This document shows, in pieces, positions 7,338 to 13,777 of a DNA stretch of 20,254 nt. Made by a program: the position numbers and the translations under genes. The notes beneath the pieces were generated by a model, which saw only the letters and a program-made list of their open reading frames with translations, searched no databases and was not told the origin of the DNA. The first letter of the stretch is position 1. Each line of letters opens with the position of its first letter. The DNA comes from Chth-196 sp044370935 (GTDB lineage: Bacteria; Verrucomicrobiota; Verrucomicrobiia; Chthoniobacterales; Chthoniobacteraceae): the NCBI GenBank assembly GCA_044370935.1, contig JBILUQ010000038.1:1-20254 (forward strand). The letters run 5' to 3'.

Positions 7338-8162
7338 TTAAATTTGAACGCGGCGAAATAATTCATCCAAGGGCAGGCTCAGCCCAATGTAAAAGTCCCC
7401 GAACTCCGCGTACTTCACGCTTACCGCGTCAAAACGCATTTTATAAACGATGTCCTTGATGTAAAAAGTGTCGTGAGCAAAGAGCGTCACACCCCACTCC
7501 GCGTCATCGAGCCCGGTGGAACCGGTGATGAGCTGTGCAACCTTTCCATGGTACTGCCGCCCGACGCGTCCGTGTCCGGCCATCAAAGCCTTCCTTTGCT
7601 CGAAAGAAAGCTCGTACCAGTTCTGTTCATGTTGCCGGCGCTTGCTCATCGGGTAGAAACAGAAGACCTCCCAATTCGGAAGGTTTGGATAAAGCTTATC
7701 CTTGGCGTACTTCAATATCCGAGTCTTGAAGTCATCCATGGCCTTTTCGTACTCCGCCGAACCGGGCTGAAGATTTTGCTCTTTCTGCAGTGTCACGGCA
7801 TACTCTTCTGCGGTGGAGAAGTATTCGCTTTCCTCCGTGAGCGACAGGAAGCTGAAGACGGGAATCATGATATCCGGGCCTAAGCCGAGGCTGAGCCGCT
7901 TCTCAAATGCATTTGCCGCGTGCAGATTCGGTGTGAGCAGCATGAAGCCCAAATCTGCCTTCGGAGAGACCATCGAGAAAACCAACAGCTGCGTTTGTTC
8001 GGTGGCGCGGATCTCTTGGATCAACTCGGTGAGGGCTGTTTTCGCAGCAATGCGTTCCTCGTTGGTGAGCATGGCCCATTGCCCATGTTCGATGCGGTAG
8101 AAAAGATGAAGGACGTGCCAGCCCTTTTCAGGAATGACAGGGGTCACGGATGGTTGCGACAT
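7338..8162 (-). CDS. hemQ: Coproheme decarboxylase, chlorite dismutase-like family
   Basis: Oxidatively decarboxylates Fe-coproporphyrin III to heme b, the last step of the coproporphyrin-dependent pathway. I start at ATG 8162 (274 residues, MSQPSVTPVIPEKGW); ATG 8174 is a near alternative. The open frame continues to 8348, but that extension lies inside fmt and is low-complexity translation. The C-terminal motifs FYPMSKRR, NWYELS, GRVGRQYHGK, GLDDAEWGVTLFA and YKMRFDAVS are those of HemQ. The residues matching L. monocytogenes Tyr147, Met149, His174 and Gln187 are present at Y170, M172, H197 and Q210 with identical spacing, which supports a decarboxylase rather than a true chlorite dismutase. 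The gene follows fmt by 31 bp. No other heme genes are nearby. Confidence 0.92.
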   Translation of the reverse strand: MSQPSVTPVIPEKGWHVLHLFYRIEHGQWAMLTNEERIAAKTALTELIQEIRATEQTQLLVFSMVSPKADLGFMLLTPNLHAANAFEKRLSLGLGPDIMIPVFSFLSLTEESEYFSTAEEYAVTLQKEQNLQPGSAEYEKAMDDFKTRILKYAKDKLYPNLPNWEVFCFYPMSKRRQHEQNWYELSFEQRKALMAGHGRVGRQYHGKVAQLITGSTGLDDAEWGVTLFAHDTFYIKDIVYKMRFDAVSVKYAEFGDFYIGLSLPLDELFRRVQI

Positions 8163-8193
8163 GCCACCAATCATGCCGCGACTCGGGCTACGG

Positions 8194-9150
8194 TCAAGGA
8201 AGCCCCGCACCCGCAAGCACGCTCCCCGCAACCAACGGTGTGCCGCGTAAAAACTCAGCGGCTCGCAGCCGCCGTTTTCCCTCCAACTGAACCTCGGTGA
8301 GCCAGACTGACCCCGCCCCCGCGGCCACCAGAATCCCACGCCTTTCAACTGCCAGCACAGTCCCCTCGGGTGCCCCTGCGGACGGAGTGCGGCTTTGAAT
8401 CACCGAAAAAACCTTCAGTTTGCGCACCCCTGAGGGAAGAGGAATGCCGGTGTAAGCTCCCGGCCAAGGATTCATCGCCCGCACTCGGCGGTCAACGGCC
8501 TCGGGCGAAGTCCATTCAATGAGCCCGTTCTCACGGGATAATTTCCCCGCATACGAGGCCATCGCCTCGTTTTGCGGAACGCGCGGCGCCAAACCCGCCT
8601 CCAGCAAATCCAACGCTTTCTCCAGAGCACGCGGCGCAAGATCCGCCAATCGATCATGCAGACTGCCGCCGGTTTCACGCCTGCGAATGCGCAAAGTTTC
8701 CTCCAGTAAAACGTCACCTGTGTCCAAGCCCTCAGCCATATACATCACTGTCATGCCCGAGCAGGAATCACCCGATTCAATCGCAGCCTGAATCGGCGCC
8801 GCTCCTCGGAATTTTGGAAGCAGCGAGGCATGCAAATTCAAACATGCAACCGATGGCACATCCAAAACAGTGCGCGGCAGGATCTGACCATAGGCAATCA
8901 CCACCAGCACCTGCGGAGACAAATCAACAAGCTTCTGGAGAGCCTCAGGTTCCCGAATCCGTTGGGGCTGCATCACGGGAATCCCAGCGGCAAGGGCGAG
9001 TTTTTTGATTTCGGAGAACTGAAGCTCCTGATGCCTGCCAACGGGTTTGTCAGGTTGAGTGACCACAGCTTGCACGCAATGGCGCGAACTCAAAAGCCAG
9101 CTCAGCGTAGGCAAACCGATGTCGCCTGAGCCCGCAAAAACCAGCCTCAT
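8194..9150 (-). CDS. fmt: Methionyl-tRNA formyltransferase
   Basis: Formylates Met-tRNA(fMet) with 10-formyl-THF for translation initiation. The length of 318 residues is normal. The N-terminal Rossmann domain starts MRLVFAGSGDIGLPTL. The formyltransferase signature LNLHASLLPKFRGAAPIQ (104-121) contains N105 and H107, and D143 (GLDTGDVL) completes the catalytic triad with the same spacing as in E. coli. The C-terminal tRNA-binding domain includes AMNPWPGAYT. The strong SD before ATG 9150 confirms the start. It lies 15 bp downstream of the adk-like gene, so the two are almost certainly co-transcribed. The usual partner gene def is not in the window. Confidence 0.97.
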   Translation of the reverse strand: MRLVFAGSGDIGLPTLSWLLSSRHCVQAVVTQPDKPVGRHQELQFSEIKKLALAAGIPVMQPQRIREPEALQKLVDLSPQVLVVIAYGQILPRTVLDVPSVACLNLHASLLPKFRGAAPIQAAIESGDSCSGMTVMYMAEGLDTGDVLLEETLRIRRRETGGSLHDRLADLAPRALEKALDLLEAGLAPRVPQNEAMASYAGKLSRENGLIEWTSPEAVDRRVRAMNPWPGAYTGIPLPSGVRKLKVFSVIQSRTPSAGAPEGTVLAVERRGILVAAGAGSVWLTEVQLEGKRRLRAAEFLRGTPLVAGSVLAGAGLP

Positions 9151-9156
9151 CTGCCC

Positions 9157-9162
9157 CCTCCT
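9157..9162 (-). promoter_or_regulatory. Ribosome binding site of fmt
   Basis: A perfect AGGAGG on the minus strand lies 6 nt before the fmt ATG at 9150, in the short gap after the adk-like stop codon. It is the strongest Shine-Dalgarno site in the window. Confidence 0.8.
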
Positions 9163-9165
9163 GAC

Positions 9166-9753
9166 TTACACATTCTGCCCGAGAATCGCGGAAATAATGT
9201 CGTGCGCAACCTTGATTGGGGCCTGCGTTGCATCAATGTTGATTACCTGCTTGTCGCCATAAAAATTTAGCACTGGCTTCGATTCGTCTTCGTAAGTCTG
9301 AAGCCTGCGGCGAATGGTTTCCTCATTAGCGTCATCAAATCGATTTTCCTTCAATGCCCTCTTCTTGAGTCGGCCCACCAGAGCCTCACGATCAGGGCAG
9401 CTCAAATGAAAAACTTTTCGCACGTCGAGAAGATCGCTCATAATCTCCGCTTGTCGCACATTGCGGGGAATCCCGTCGAGTACGAGCGAATCGAGGTCCG
9501 GCTTGAACTTGTGAAGCCCGACCATGTCTCCGATCACCGCCATCCAGAGCTTCACCGTGATCTCATCCGGCACCAATTCACCGCGACTTGAGTAATCCAA
9601 AAATGCCTTACCAATCGGGGTGCGAGTATCGAGGGTTCGGAAAACATCACCGCAAGCGCAATGGAAGAAACGCGGAATCATTCCGAGGATTTTGCCCTGG
9701 GTTCCTTTGCCTGAGCCGGGAGCGCCAAAAATCAGATAGGTACGGTATTTCAT
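9166..9753 (-). CDS. adk: Adenylate kinase family nucleotide kinase, short-lid form
   Basis: Nucleoside monophosphate kinase, probably ATP + AMP to 2 ADP. The 195 residues contain the P-loop FGAPGSGKGTQ (9-19), LDGIPRNVRQAE (92-103; family DGFPR) and a lid and C-terminal segment with RALKENRFDDANEETIRRRL and KPVLNFY. There is no Cys4 zinc lid, and the short lid matches the compact form. The AMP-site motif normally written HISTGDMLR reads HCACGDVFR (31-39), so the Ser and Thr are replaced by Ala and Cys; substrate range may differ from a standard Adk. The gene leads the adk-fmt-hemQ-larE series. No SD precedes ATG 9753. It may be a second, divergent Adk, since adk usually lies in a ribosomal-protein operon. 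Confidence 0.82.
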   Translation of the reverse strand: MKYRTYLIFGAPGSGKGTQGKILGMIPRFFHCACGDVFRTLDTRTPIGKAFLDYSSRGELVPDEITVKLWMAVIGDMVGLHKFKPDLDSLVLDGIPRNVRQAEIMSDLLDVRKVFHLSCPDREALVGRLKKRALKENRFDDANEETIRRRLQTYEDESKPVLNFYGDKQVINIDATQAPIKVAHDIISAILGQNV

Positions 9754-9897
9754 CTAGAGGAAGTTAATAGGCCAAACATTCTTCACGAACCCAGTCCAGG
9801 GGCGATCAGAATTTGCATCCGTACTACTATGCGACGAATTCCTAAGGGGGACTCAGCACCCTCGGATCCGCTTGCTTCCGGTGCCCAACGGACACAC

Positions 9898-10077
9898 CTA
9901 GCGAGCGCCCTGCTGCATCATCATCATTCCGCCCATCGGCCCCTGCCCTTCCCACTGAGCCGGTCGATTCCAAGGAATGGTGCTAACACTGTCATCGCTG
10001 GAGTTTTGGGGCGAAGCGCAACCGCCAAGCCCGAAAGCTGCGCAGGTCAATGAAAGAAGTGTGAATATTCGAATCAT
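9898..10077 (-). CDS. Small putative lipoprotein with Met-rich tail
   Basis: 59 residues from ATG 10077. The N-terminus is a classic lipoprotein signal: MIR, a hydrophobic stretch to residue 17, then the lipobox LGGC with the lipidated Cys at position 20. The mature part is only about 40 residues. It contains a Ser/Asp/Asn linker, an aromatic-proline core STIPWNRPAQWEGQGPMGG and an unusual run of four Met followed by QQGAR. It should be anchored in the inner or outer membrane. A TTG 21 nt upstream is an alternative start, but it would spoil the signal. It follows the coiled-coil protein gene by 23 bp on the same strand, so they probably form one transcript. I cannot assign a function. The 144 bp between it and the adk-like gene hold no gene I can see. 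Confidence 0.7.
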   Translation of the reverse strand: MIRIFTLLSLTCAAFGLGGCASPQNSSDDSVSTIPWNRPAQWEGQGPMGGMMMMQQGAR

Positions 10078-10100
10078 ACAACAAAGGTACCGGATCAACC

Positions 10101-11009
10101 CTAGGGCAAGGCAAACGGATCAGACTTGGCAGCCGCCGCAGAAACAGGCACCGAACCACTCTGAGCCGCAGGATCAATCGCTGAGGGCATTGGAGCTGTG
10201 TCTTTCGCCTTCGGGGGCTTCAAGAACACCACATTGTCCCCCACAGACACCTCAGGCAAACTCCGGCTTCGCTTGACAGCAAGAGGCACTACGTTCGCAG
10301 TGGTCTGTTGCGGTTGGATCTTGGAAATCTTCAGTCGCGCTACCGGTTGTCCATCCCGCTGAACTTCCAGTTCGCTTTCCGGAGTCACCCCGTCAGCGTC
10401 ACCCAAACTGAACACCACAAAGTTCCACCCCGCATCGTAAGCGATTATTTTCCCGAGGGCGTTCTGCCTCTTCTCGATCTTGGCGATCTCGATTTTCTTC
10501 GCTTCCTCTACCTTCTTTTTCTTCTCGTTCTCCAACTGGAGAGCGAGCTGTTCTGCGCGTTTCTCCTGATCAAGAGCAGCCTTCTGCGCCTTGTCCAATT
10601 GATCGGTAAGCGCAGCCACTTTTGCCTCGGCCTCCGCATTAGCCTTCGGCGCACTCACCTCAGTCTCAAGCTCCTTGAGCCTAGACTTGGACTTGGCAAT
10701 CTCAGACTCCTTGGTCTGTAGGTCTTCCTTGAGTTTGGCAATTTCACCCTGCCTCGAGGTCATTTCCGTTCGCACCTTTTCCACCTCGGTCTTCTGATCC
10801 TCAGTTGTCTTGGCAAGCTCTCCAATCTTGCTTTCGCTCTCCTTTTTAGTCGCCGTCAGTTTCTTGACTTCGGCCTCTAGCGTCTGGCTTTTAGCCATCG
10901 CCGTGCGCTTTTCTTCCAAGACGCTTTCAGCCTCCTGTTTGGTCAAGAAGGAGAGGGTGCCAGCGCCAAGAGACAACACTATGGTCACCACCAGGATAAT
11001 CCGGTTCAT
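10101..11009 (-). CDS. Membrane-anchored coiled-coil protein with C-terminal beta domain (unknown function)
   Basis: 302 residues. Residues 4-22 are a single hydrophobic helix (anchor or uncleaved signal). About 24-183 is a long, highly charged Glu/Lys/Ala-rich heptad-like region, almost certainly coiled coil, with a probable break near 119-123. A compact domain at about 184-262 (GKIIAYDAGWNFVVFSLGD, DGVTPESELEVQRDG, VGDNVVFLKPP) has the spacing of a small SH3-like beta barrel. The tail (265-302) is Ala/Pro/Ser-rich. The order anchor, coiled coil, beta domain recalls MreC, but the MreC sequence motifs are not evident, so I do not call it MreC. It is likely in the inner membrane facing the periplasm. 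The small lipoprotein gene follows by 23 bp. There is no SD before ATG 11009. Confidence 0.8.
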   Translation of the reverse strand: MNRIILVVTIVLSLGAGTLSFLTKQEAESVLEEKRTAMAKSQTLEAEVKKLTATKKESESKIGELAKTTEDQKTEVEKVRTEMTSRQGEIAKLKEDLQTKESEIAKSKSRLKELETEVSAPKANAEAEAKVAALTDQLDKAQKAALDQEKRAEQLALQLENEKKKKVEEAKKIEIAKIEKRQNALGKIIAYDAGWNFVVFSLGDADGVTPESELEVQRDGQPVARLKISKIQPQQTTANVVPLAVKRSRSLPEVSVGDNVVFLKPPKAKDTAPMPSAIDPAAQSGSVPVSAAAAKSDPFALP

Positions 11010-11200
11010 TTGAGGGTCTGGGGATTGAGGGTTACAAACTTGCTAAGAAATTCACTCACAAAGGTGACGATTCGAGCGCGTTGACGAATACGATTCCCGC
11101 GAACGCTTCCCCTCACCCGCCCGAACTCCGACAACCTGATCCTCCCCCCGTACCCCCACCTCTTGCAAGCGGGATGTCTTAAAAAAATCCACGCCAACCA

Positions 11201-11228
11201 TTGAGTTTCGTCCCAAACCCTCCATAAT
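11201..11228 (+). promoter_or_regulatory. Sigma70-type promoter of the SRP RNA gene
   Basis: TTGAGT (11201-11206), a 16-nt spacer and CATAAT (11223-11228). The expected transcription start, about 7 nt further, is at about 11235, exactly the first base of the predicted outer stem of the SRP RNA. That coincidence supports both features. The preceding 11010-11200, after the divergent coiled-coil gene start, holds nothing I can support. Confidence 0.65.
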
Positions 11229-11234
11229 TAACTT

Positions 11235-11330
11235 GCCGTCAGGGGATGCGGATTTAGGGCGGGCAAACCCCGCCAGGGCCGGAAGGCAGCAACGGTAGTT
11301 CGATCCTGTTTGTCGCACACCCCTGGCGGT
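11235..11330 (+). ncRNA. ffs: Signal recognition particle RNA, small bacterial type (4.5S)
   Basis: RNA scaffold of the SRP; it binds Ffh and promotes its interaction with FtsY in co-translational membrane targeting. The conserved apical motif CCAGGGCCGGAAGGCAGCA is at 11273-11291, with a GGAA tetraloop closed by GCC/GGC and the AGCA side of the symmetric loop that Ffh recognises. The ends pair over 11 bp (11235-11245 with 11320-11330, including two G-U pairs), and an inner UGCG/CGCA helix continues the rod. The length of about 96 nt suits the Alu-less bacterial form. A promoter sits at the right distance upstream. The 3' end is less certain, because the downstream 11331-11447 has only a short hairpin without a T-tract before the beta-CASP gene. 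Confidence 0.92.
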
Positions 11331-11347
11331 ACTCCCTTTCCTCAGGG

Positions 11348-11363
11348 TCCCGCATGAGCGGGA
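11348..11363 (+). other. Short perfect hairpin between the SRP RNA gene and the beta-CASP gene
   Basis: TCCCGC, loop ATGA, GCGGGA form a 6-bp GC-rich stem. No T-run follows (next bases GCATTACTT), so it is not a standard intrinsic terminator. It could be a weak or factor-dependent 3' end for the SRP RNA, or a structure in the leader of the downstream mRNA. Confidence 0.35.
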
Positions 11364-11447
11364 GCATTACTTGGCGGGGAACTTCTACACCCCAGCAGCA
11401 GCTCAAGATAACTCCTCCCAACCGCTTTCGTCTTCTCACAACCGATC

Positions 11448-12833
11448 ATGTCCGTTTTTCGTTTCACCAATCTCACTAAAAACCTCGAAATCGGGGCCAA
11501 CTCCTACCTTTTGGAGATCAACGGCCACAATCTGGTCCTAGACTGTGGAGCCCATCCCAAACAAGAGGGTCTCGACGCCCAGCCCCTGCTCCAGTCCCTC
11601 AAGGGCAAGCACATCGACGCTGCCATCCTCACTCATGCGCACCAGGATCATCTGGGCTCCCTGCCGGTGCTCCTCAAAGACCACCCCGAAGCCGTTGTTT
11701 TTTCTACCGAACCGACCAGACAACTGGCCGATGTCATGCTGCATAATTCAGTAAACGTCATGACAAAGCGTCAGGAGCAGGGCAGCGGCACGCCCCCGTC
11801 TTTCAACCACCGCGAGGCCACCTCCTGCATCAAGCGCTTCCTTCCACTTCCTTTAGCCCAGCGATTTAACATCCAAGGAGAGCGCCTCGGCGCTACCGAA
11901 CAGGCGGAGCTATCGATCCAACTCGAGGACGCCGGCCACATTCTTGGGTCCGCAGCGGTCCTCATCGAGGCCGAGGGCAAGCGCATCCTCTACACCGGGG
12001 ATGTCAACTTTCACGACCAATCCCTGATGCAGGGCGCAAAACTGCCGGAGGAGAACCTCGACACCATCATCATTGAGTGCACCCGAGGCGCCACGCCCTC
12101 ACCTGCCAACTACACGGACCGTACCCAGGAAGAGCACCGCTTCGCCGCCGCAATCCGAGAGATTTTTGCCCAGGGCGGAAGCGTTCTAGTGCCGGTATTC
12201 GCCCTAGGTAAAAGCCAGGAACTGCTGGTTATGCTGCACACCCTCCGCAAAAAGGGACTCTTACCTGAATGCCCCCTCTACATCGGTGGACTGAGCACCA
12301 AGCTGACGGAAATTCACGATAAGCTAGCCGATGCCTCCATGCGCCAGCATGAGGGAATGGATCTCATGGAAACGCTTGCACCGTTTACCATTAGCGGTCG
12401 CGAATTAAACCAGCTACCCATCCGCCCAGGCCGGATTTACGCGCTTTCAAGCGGAATGATGACCGAGCATACCCTCTCAAACATCATCGCCAGACAATTT
12501 CTGCCCAACCCCGCGCACGGCATCTTTTTTGTGGGGTACGCCGACCCGGAATCGCCTGCAGGCAGGCTGCGCTGCGCCAAGCTGGGTGAGCCTTTTATGA
12601 CCGCACCCGATGCCGAGCCTGAGACGGTTCGGTGCCGCGTCGAAACCTTCGCTTTCAGCGCACACAGCGACCGGGACTCCATCCGAGATTACCTGCAAAA
12701 GGCTGCGCCCAAACGCATCATCCTCGTCCACGGAGAGCCCGCCGCCCTCCAGTGGTTCAAGGAAACCCTCACGCCAACGCTTCCGAACACCGAGATCCTC
12801 ACCGCTGAACCCGGCGTCGCGATCGAACTTTAA
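11448..12833 (+). CDS. Metallo-beta-lactamase / beta-CASP family ribonuclease-like protein
   Basis: 461 residues, cytoplasmic. The metallo-beta-lactamase motifs are D32 (LVLDCGAH), THAHQDHLG (62-70, the HxHxDH two-metal site), DAGHILGSA and YTGDVNFHD. The beta-CASP part follows with an ECTRG segment in the place where relatives usually have E-T-Y-G, then VPVFALGKSQELL, ALSSGMM and FSAHSDRD, and finally the C-terminal RMMBL-type VHGEPAALQWF. The metal-binding set appears complete, so nuclease activity on RNA is likely. This is the CPSF73-like branch rather than RNase J, which is longer and has a different C-terminus. It lies 117 bp downstream of the SRP RNA gene in the same direction and is followed by the DUF1802 gene. 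No SD is seen before ATG 11448. Confidence 0.88.
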   Translation: MSVFRFTNLTKNLEIGANSYLLEINGHNLVLDCGAHPKQEGLDAQPLLQSLKGKHIDAAILTHAHQDHLGSLPVLLKDHPEAVVFSTEPTRQLADVMLHNSVNVMTKRQEQGSGTPPSFNHREATSCIKRFLPLPLAQRFNIQGERLGATEQAELSIQLEDAGHILGSAAVLIEAEGKRILYTGDVNFHDQSLMQGAKLPEENLDTIIIECTRGATPSPANYTDRTQEEHRFAAAIREIFAQGGSVLVPVFALGKSQELLVMLHTLRKKGLLPECPLYIGGLSTKLTEIHDKLADASMRQHEGMDLMETLAPFTISGRELNQLPIRPGRIYALSSGMMTEHTLSNIIARQFLPNPAHGIFFVGYADPESPAGRLRCAKLGEPFMTAPDAEPETVRCRVETFAFSAHSDRDSIRDYLQKAAPKRIILVHGEPAALQWFKETLTPTLPNTEILTAEPGVAIEL

Positions 12834-12901
12834 GGCCGCACCGACCCGATAATGAAAAGCTGCCAACTTGAAACGGGCGCGCTGACTGATAAACCGCAGA
12901 G

Positions 12902-13444
12902 ATGAGCATCGGTTTTAAAGAGTGGGCGCTGGTTTGTGAAGCGCTCGGAAGCGGACTGCAGAGCATCATCCTTAGAAAGGGAGGGATCGCCGAAGGGCGC
13001 GCCGGATTCCGTTTTCAGCACGATGATTTCCTTCTGATGCCGACCCTCTTCCACGAGCAGGTTGCGAAACTCAAGCTCCCCGAGAACACTCAGATACCCA
13101 GCTTGAAAGACGGCGTTCATTCCCTCTCCCTGCGTGCCACTGTGGAATGGACTCAGGACCTAACCAACTGGGAACAAATCAAAAGGCTGGATCCGCTTCA
13201 CATCTGGAAAGAACAGGTGATTCGCGAGCGCTTCGATTACGACGCCAAACAGGGGATTAGCCTCGCCTTCCTGCGGATCCACAGGCTCAGCGAACCCTTT
13301 AAATTTCCAGATGCACCCAAATACGGGGGTTGCCGCTCATGGGTTCAGCTTCCTGAGTTGCCGGAATCCATTCGGAGCATTCCCGTGCTGGACGAGGAAC
13401 GCCATAGCCTCGCGGAGAAAGCTGTGCGCGAAGCTCTTCAGTAG
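12902..13444 (+). CDS. DUF1802 family protein
   Basis: 180 residues without a signal peptide or membrane segment, so probably cytoplasmic. The N-terminus FKEWALVCEALGSGLQSIILRKGGIAEG with a following FLLMPTLFHEQ is the pattern of DUF1802, a family of unknown function. Later segments include a WTQDL region (about 81-85) and an FLRIHRL segment (about 124-130). It follows the beta-CASP gene by 68 bp on the same strand and could share its transcript. No strong terminator is visible between them and no SD precedes the ATG. It is convergent with the small His-rich gene, whose end lies 23 bp away. Confidence 0.8.
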   Translation: MSIGFKEWALVCEALGSGLQSIILRKGGIAEGRAGFRFQHDDFLLMPTLFHEQVAKLKLPENTQIPSLKDGVHSLSLRATVEWTQDLTNWEQIKRLDPLHIWKEQVIRERFDYDAKQGISLAFLRIHRLSEPFKFPDAPKYGGCRSWVQLPELPESIRSIPVLDEERHSLAEKAVREALQ

Positions 13445-13467
13445 ATCATCAGATCAGTAAAAACCGT

Positions 13468-13659
13468 TCAGCGCGAGGGACGCCTCACGCTGACCACCAT
13501 TGCAATAAGCCCACCAGCGAGAATCCACACGTCAAACGTGTTACCGGCCATCGGAACGCCGGCATGCAAATGCAGCGCGCTTGAAGCGTGTCCGGGATGA
13601 GCAAAGGCGCCCGCAGGGAGAAAAGCTGCGAGAAAAAGAGCAAGACTGCGAAAGTTCAT
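13468..13659 (-). CDS. Small His-rich exported or membrane protein (63 residues, unknown function)
   Basis: From ATG 13659, residues 1-20 are a good signal peptide ending AGAFA. Cleavage there would leave a mature N-terminus HPGHASSALHLHAG with four His in 12 residues (H21, H24, H30, H32). A single hydrophobic helix follows at about 43-58, with an RRPSR end typical of a cytoplasmic anchor. The HPGH start recalls the post-signal HP motif of HupE/UreJ-type metal permeases, but the protein is far too short to be one. A purine run GAGGGG abuts the ATG, too close for a normal SD. The gene is downstream of comEC on the same strand, with a probable terminator between, so it is likely separate. Real-gene confidence rests on the signal-peptide, His-motif and TM organisation. 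Confidence 0.55.
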   Translation of the reverse strand: MNFRSLALFLAAFLPAGAFAHPGHASSALHLHAGVPMAGNTFDVWILAGGLIAMVVSVRRPSR

Positions 13660-13712
13660 CCCCTCGTTGTACAAAGTCTCGCCTGCCCGGCAAGCCGCAG
13701 ACTCAATTGAGG

Positions 13713-13737
13713 AAAAAAAACTCGCCTTTGGCAGGCA
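13713..13737 (-). terminator. Possible intrinsic terminator after comEC
   Basis: On the minus strand CTGCCT, a GCCAA loop and AGGC(G)AG form a stem of about 6 bp with one bulged base, followed by eight T. It lies about 40 bp past the comEC stop codon. The stem is short and imperfect, but the T-tract is strong. Confidence 0.45.
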
Positions 13738-13777
13738 GCGCAACCTCCGCACGTTGTCGCGCGCCCCCCAATTCGCA

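Noticed and set aside
8163..8348. N-terminal extension of hemQ (62 extra residues)
   Set aside because: The open frame continues upstream, but the translation is Arg/Gly/Trp-rich with no HemQ similarity and lies within the conserved 3' part of fmt. The family start fits ATG 8162.
11006..11318. Minus-strand short open frames across the SRP RNA gene
   Set aside because: They cross the SRP RNA and its promoter, have Arg-rich non-protein-like translations and no start signals.
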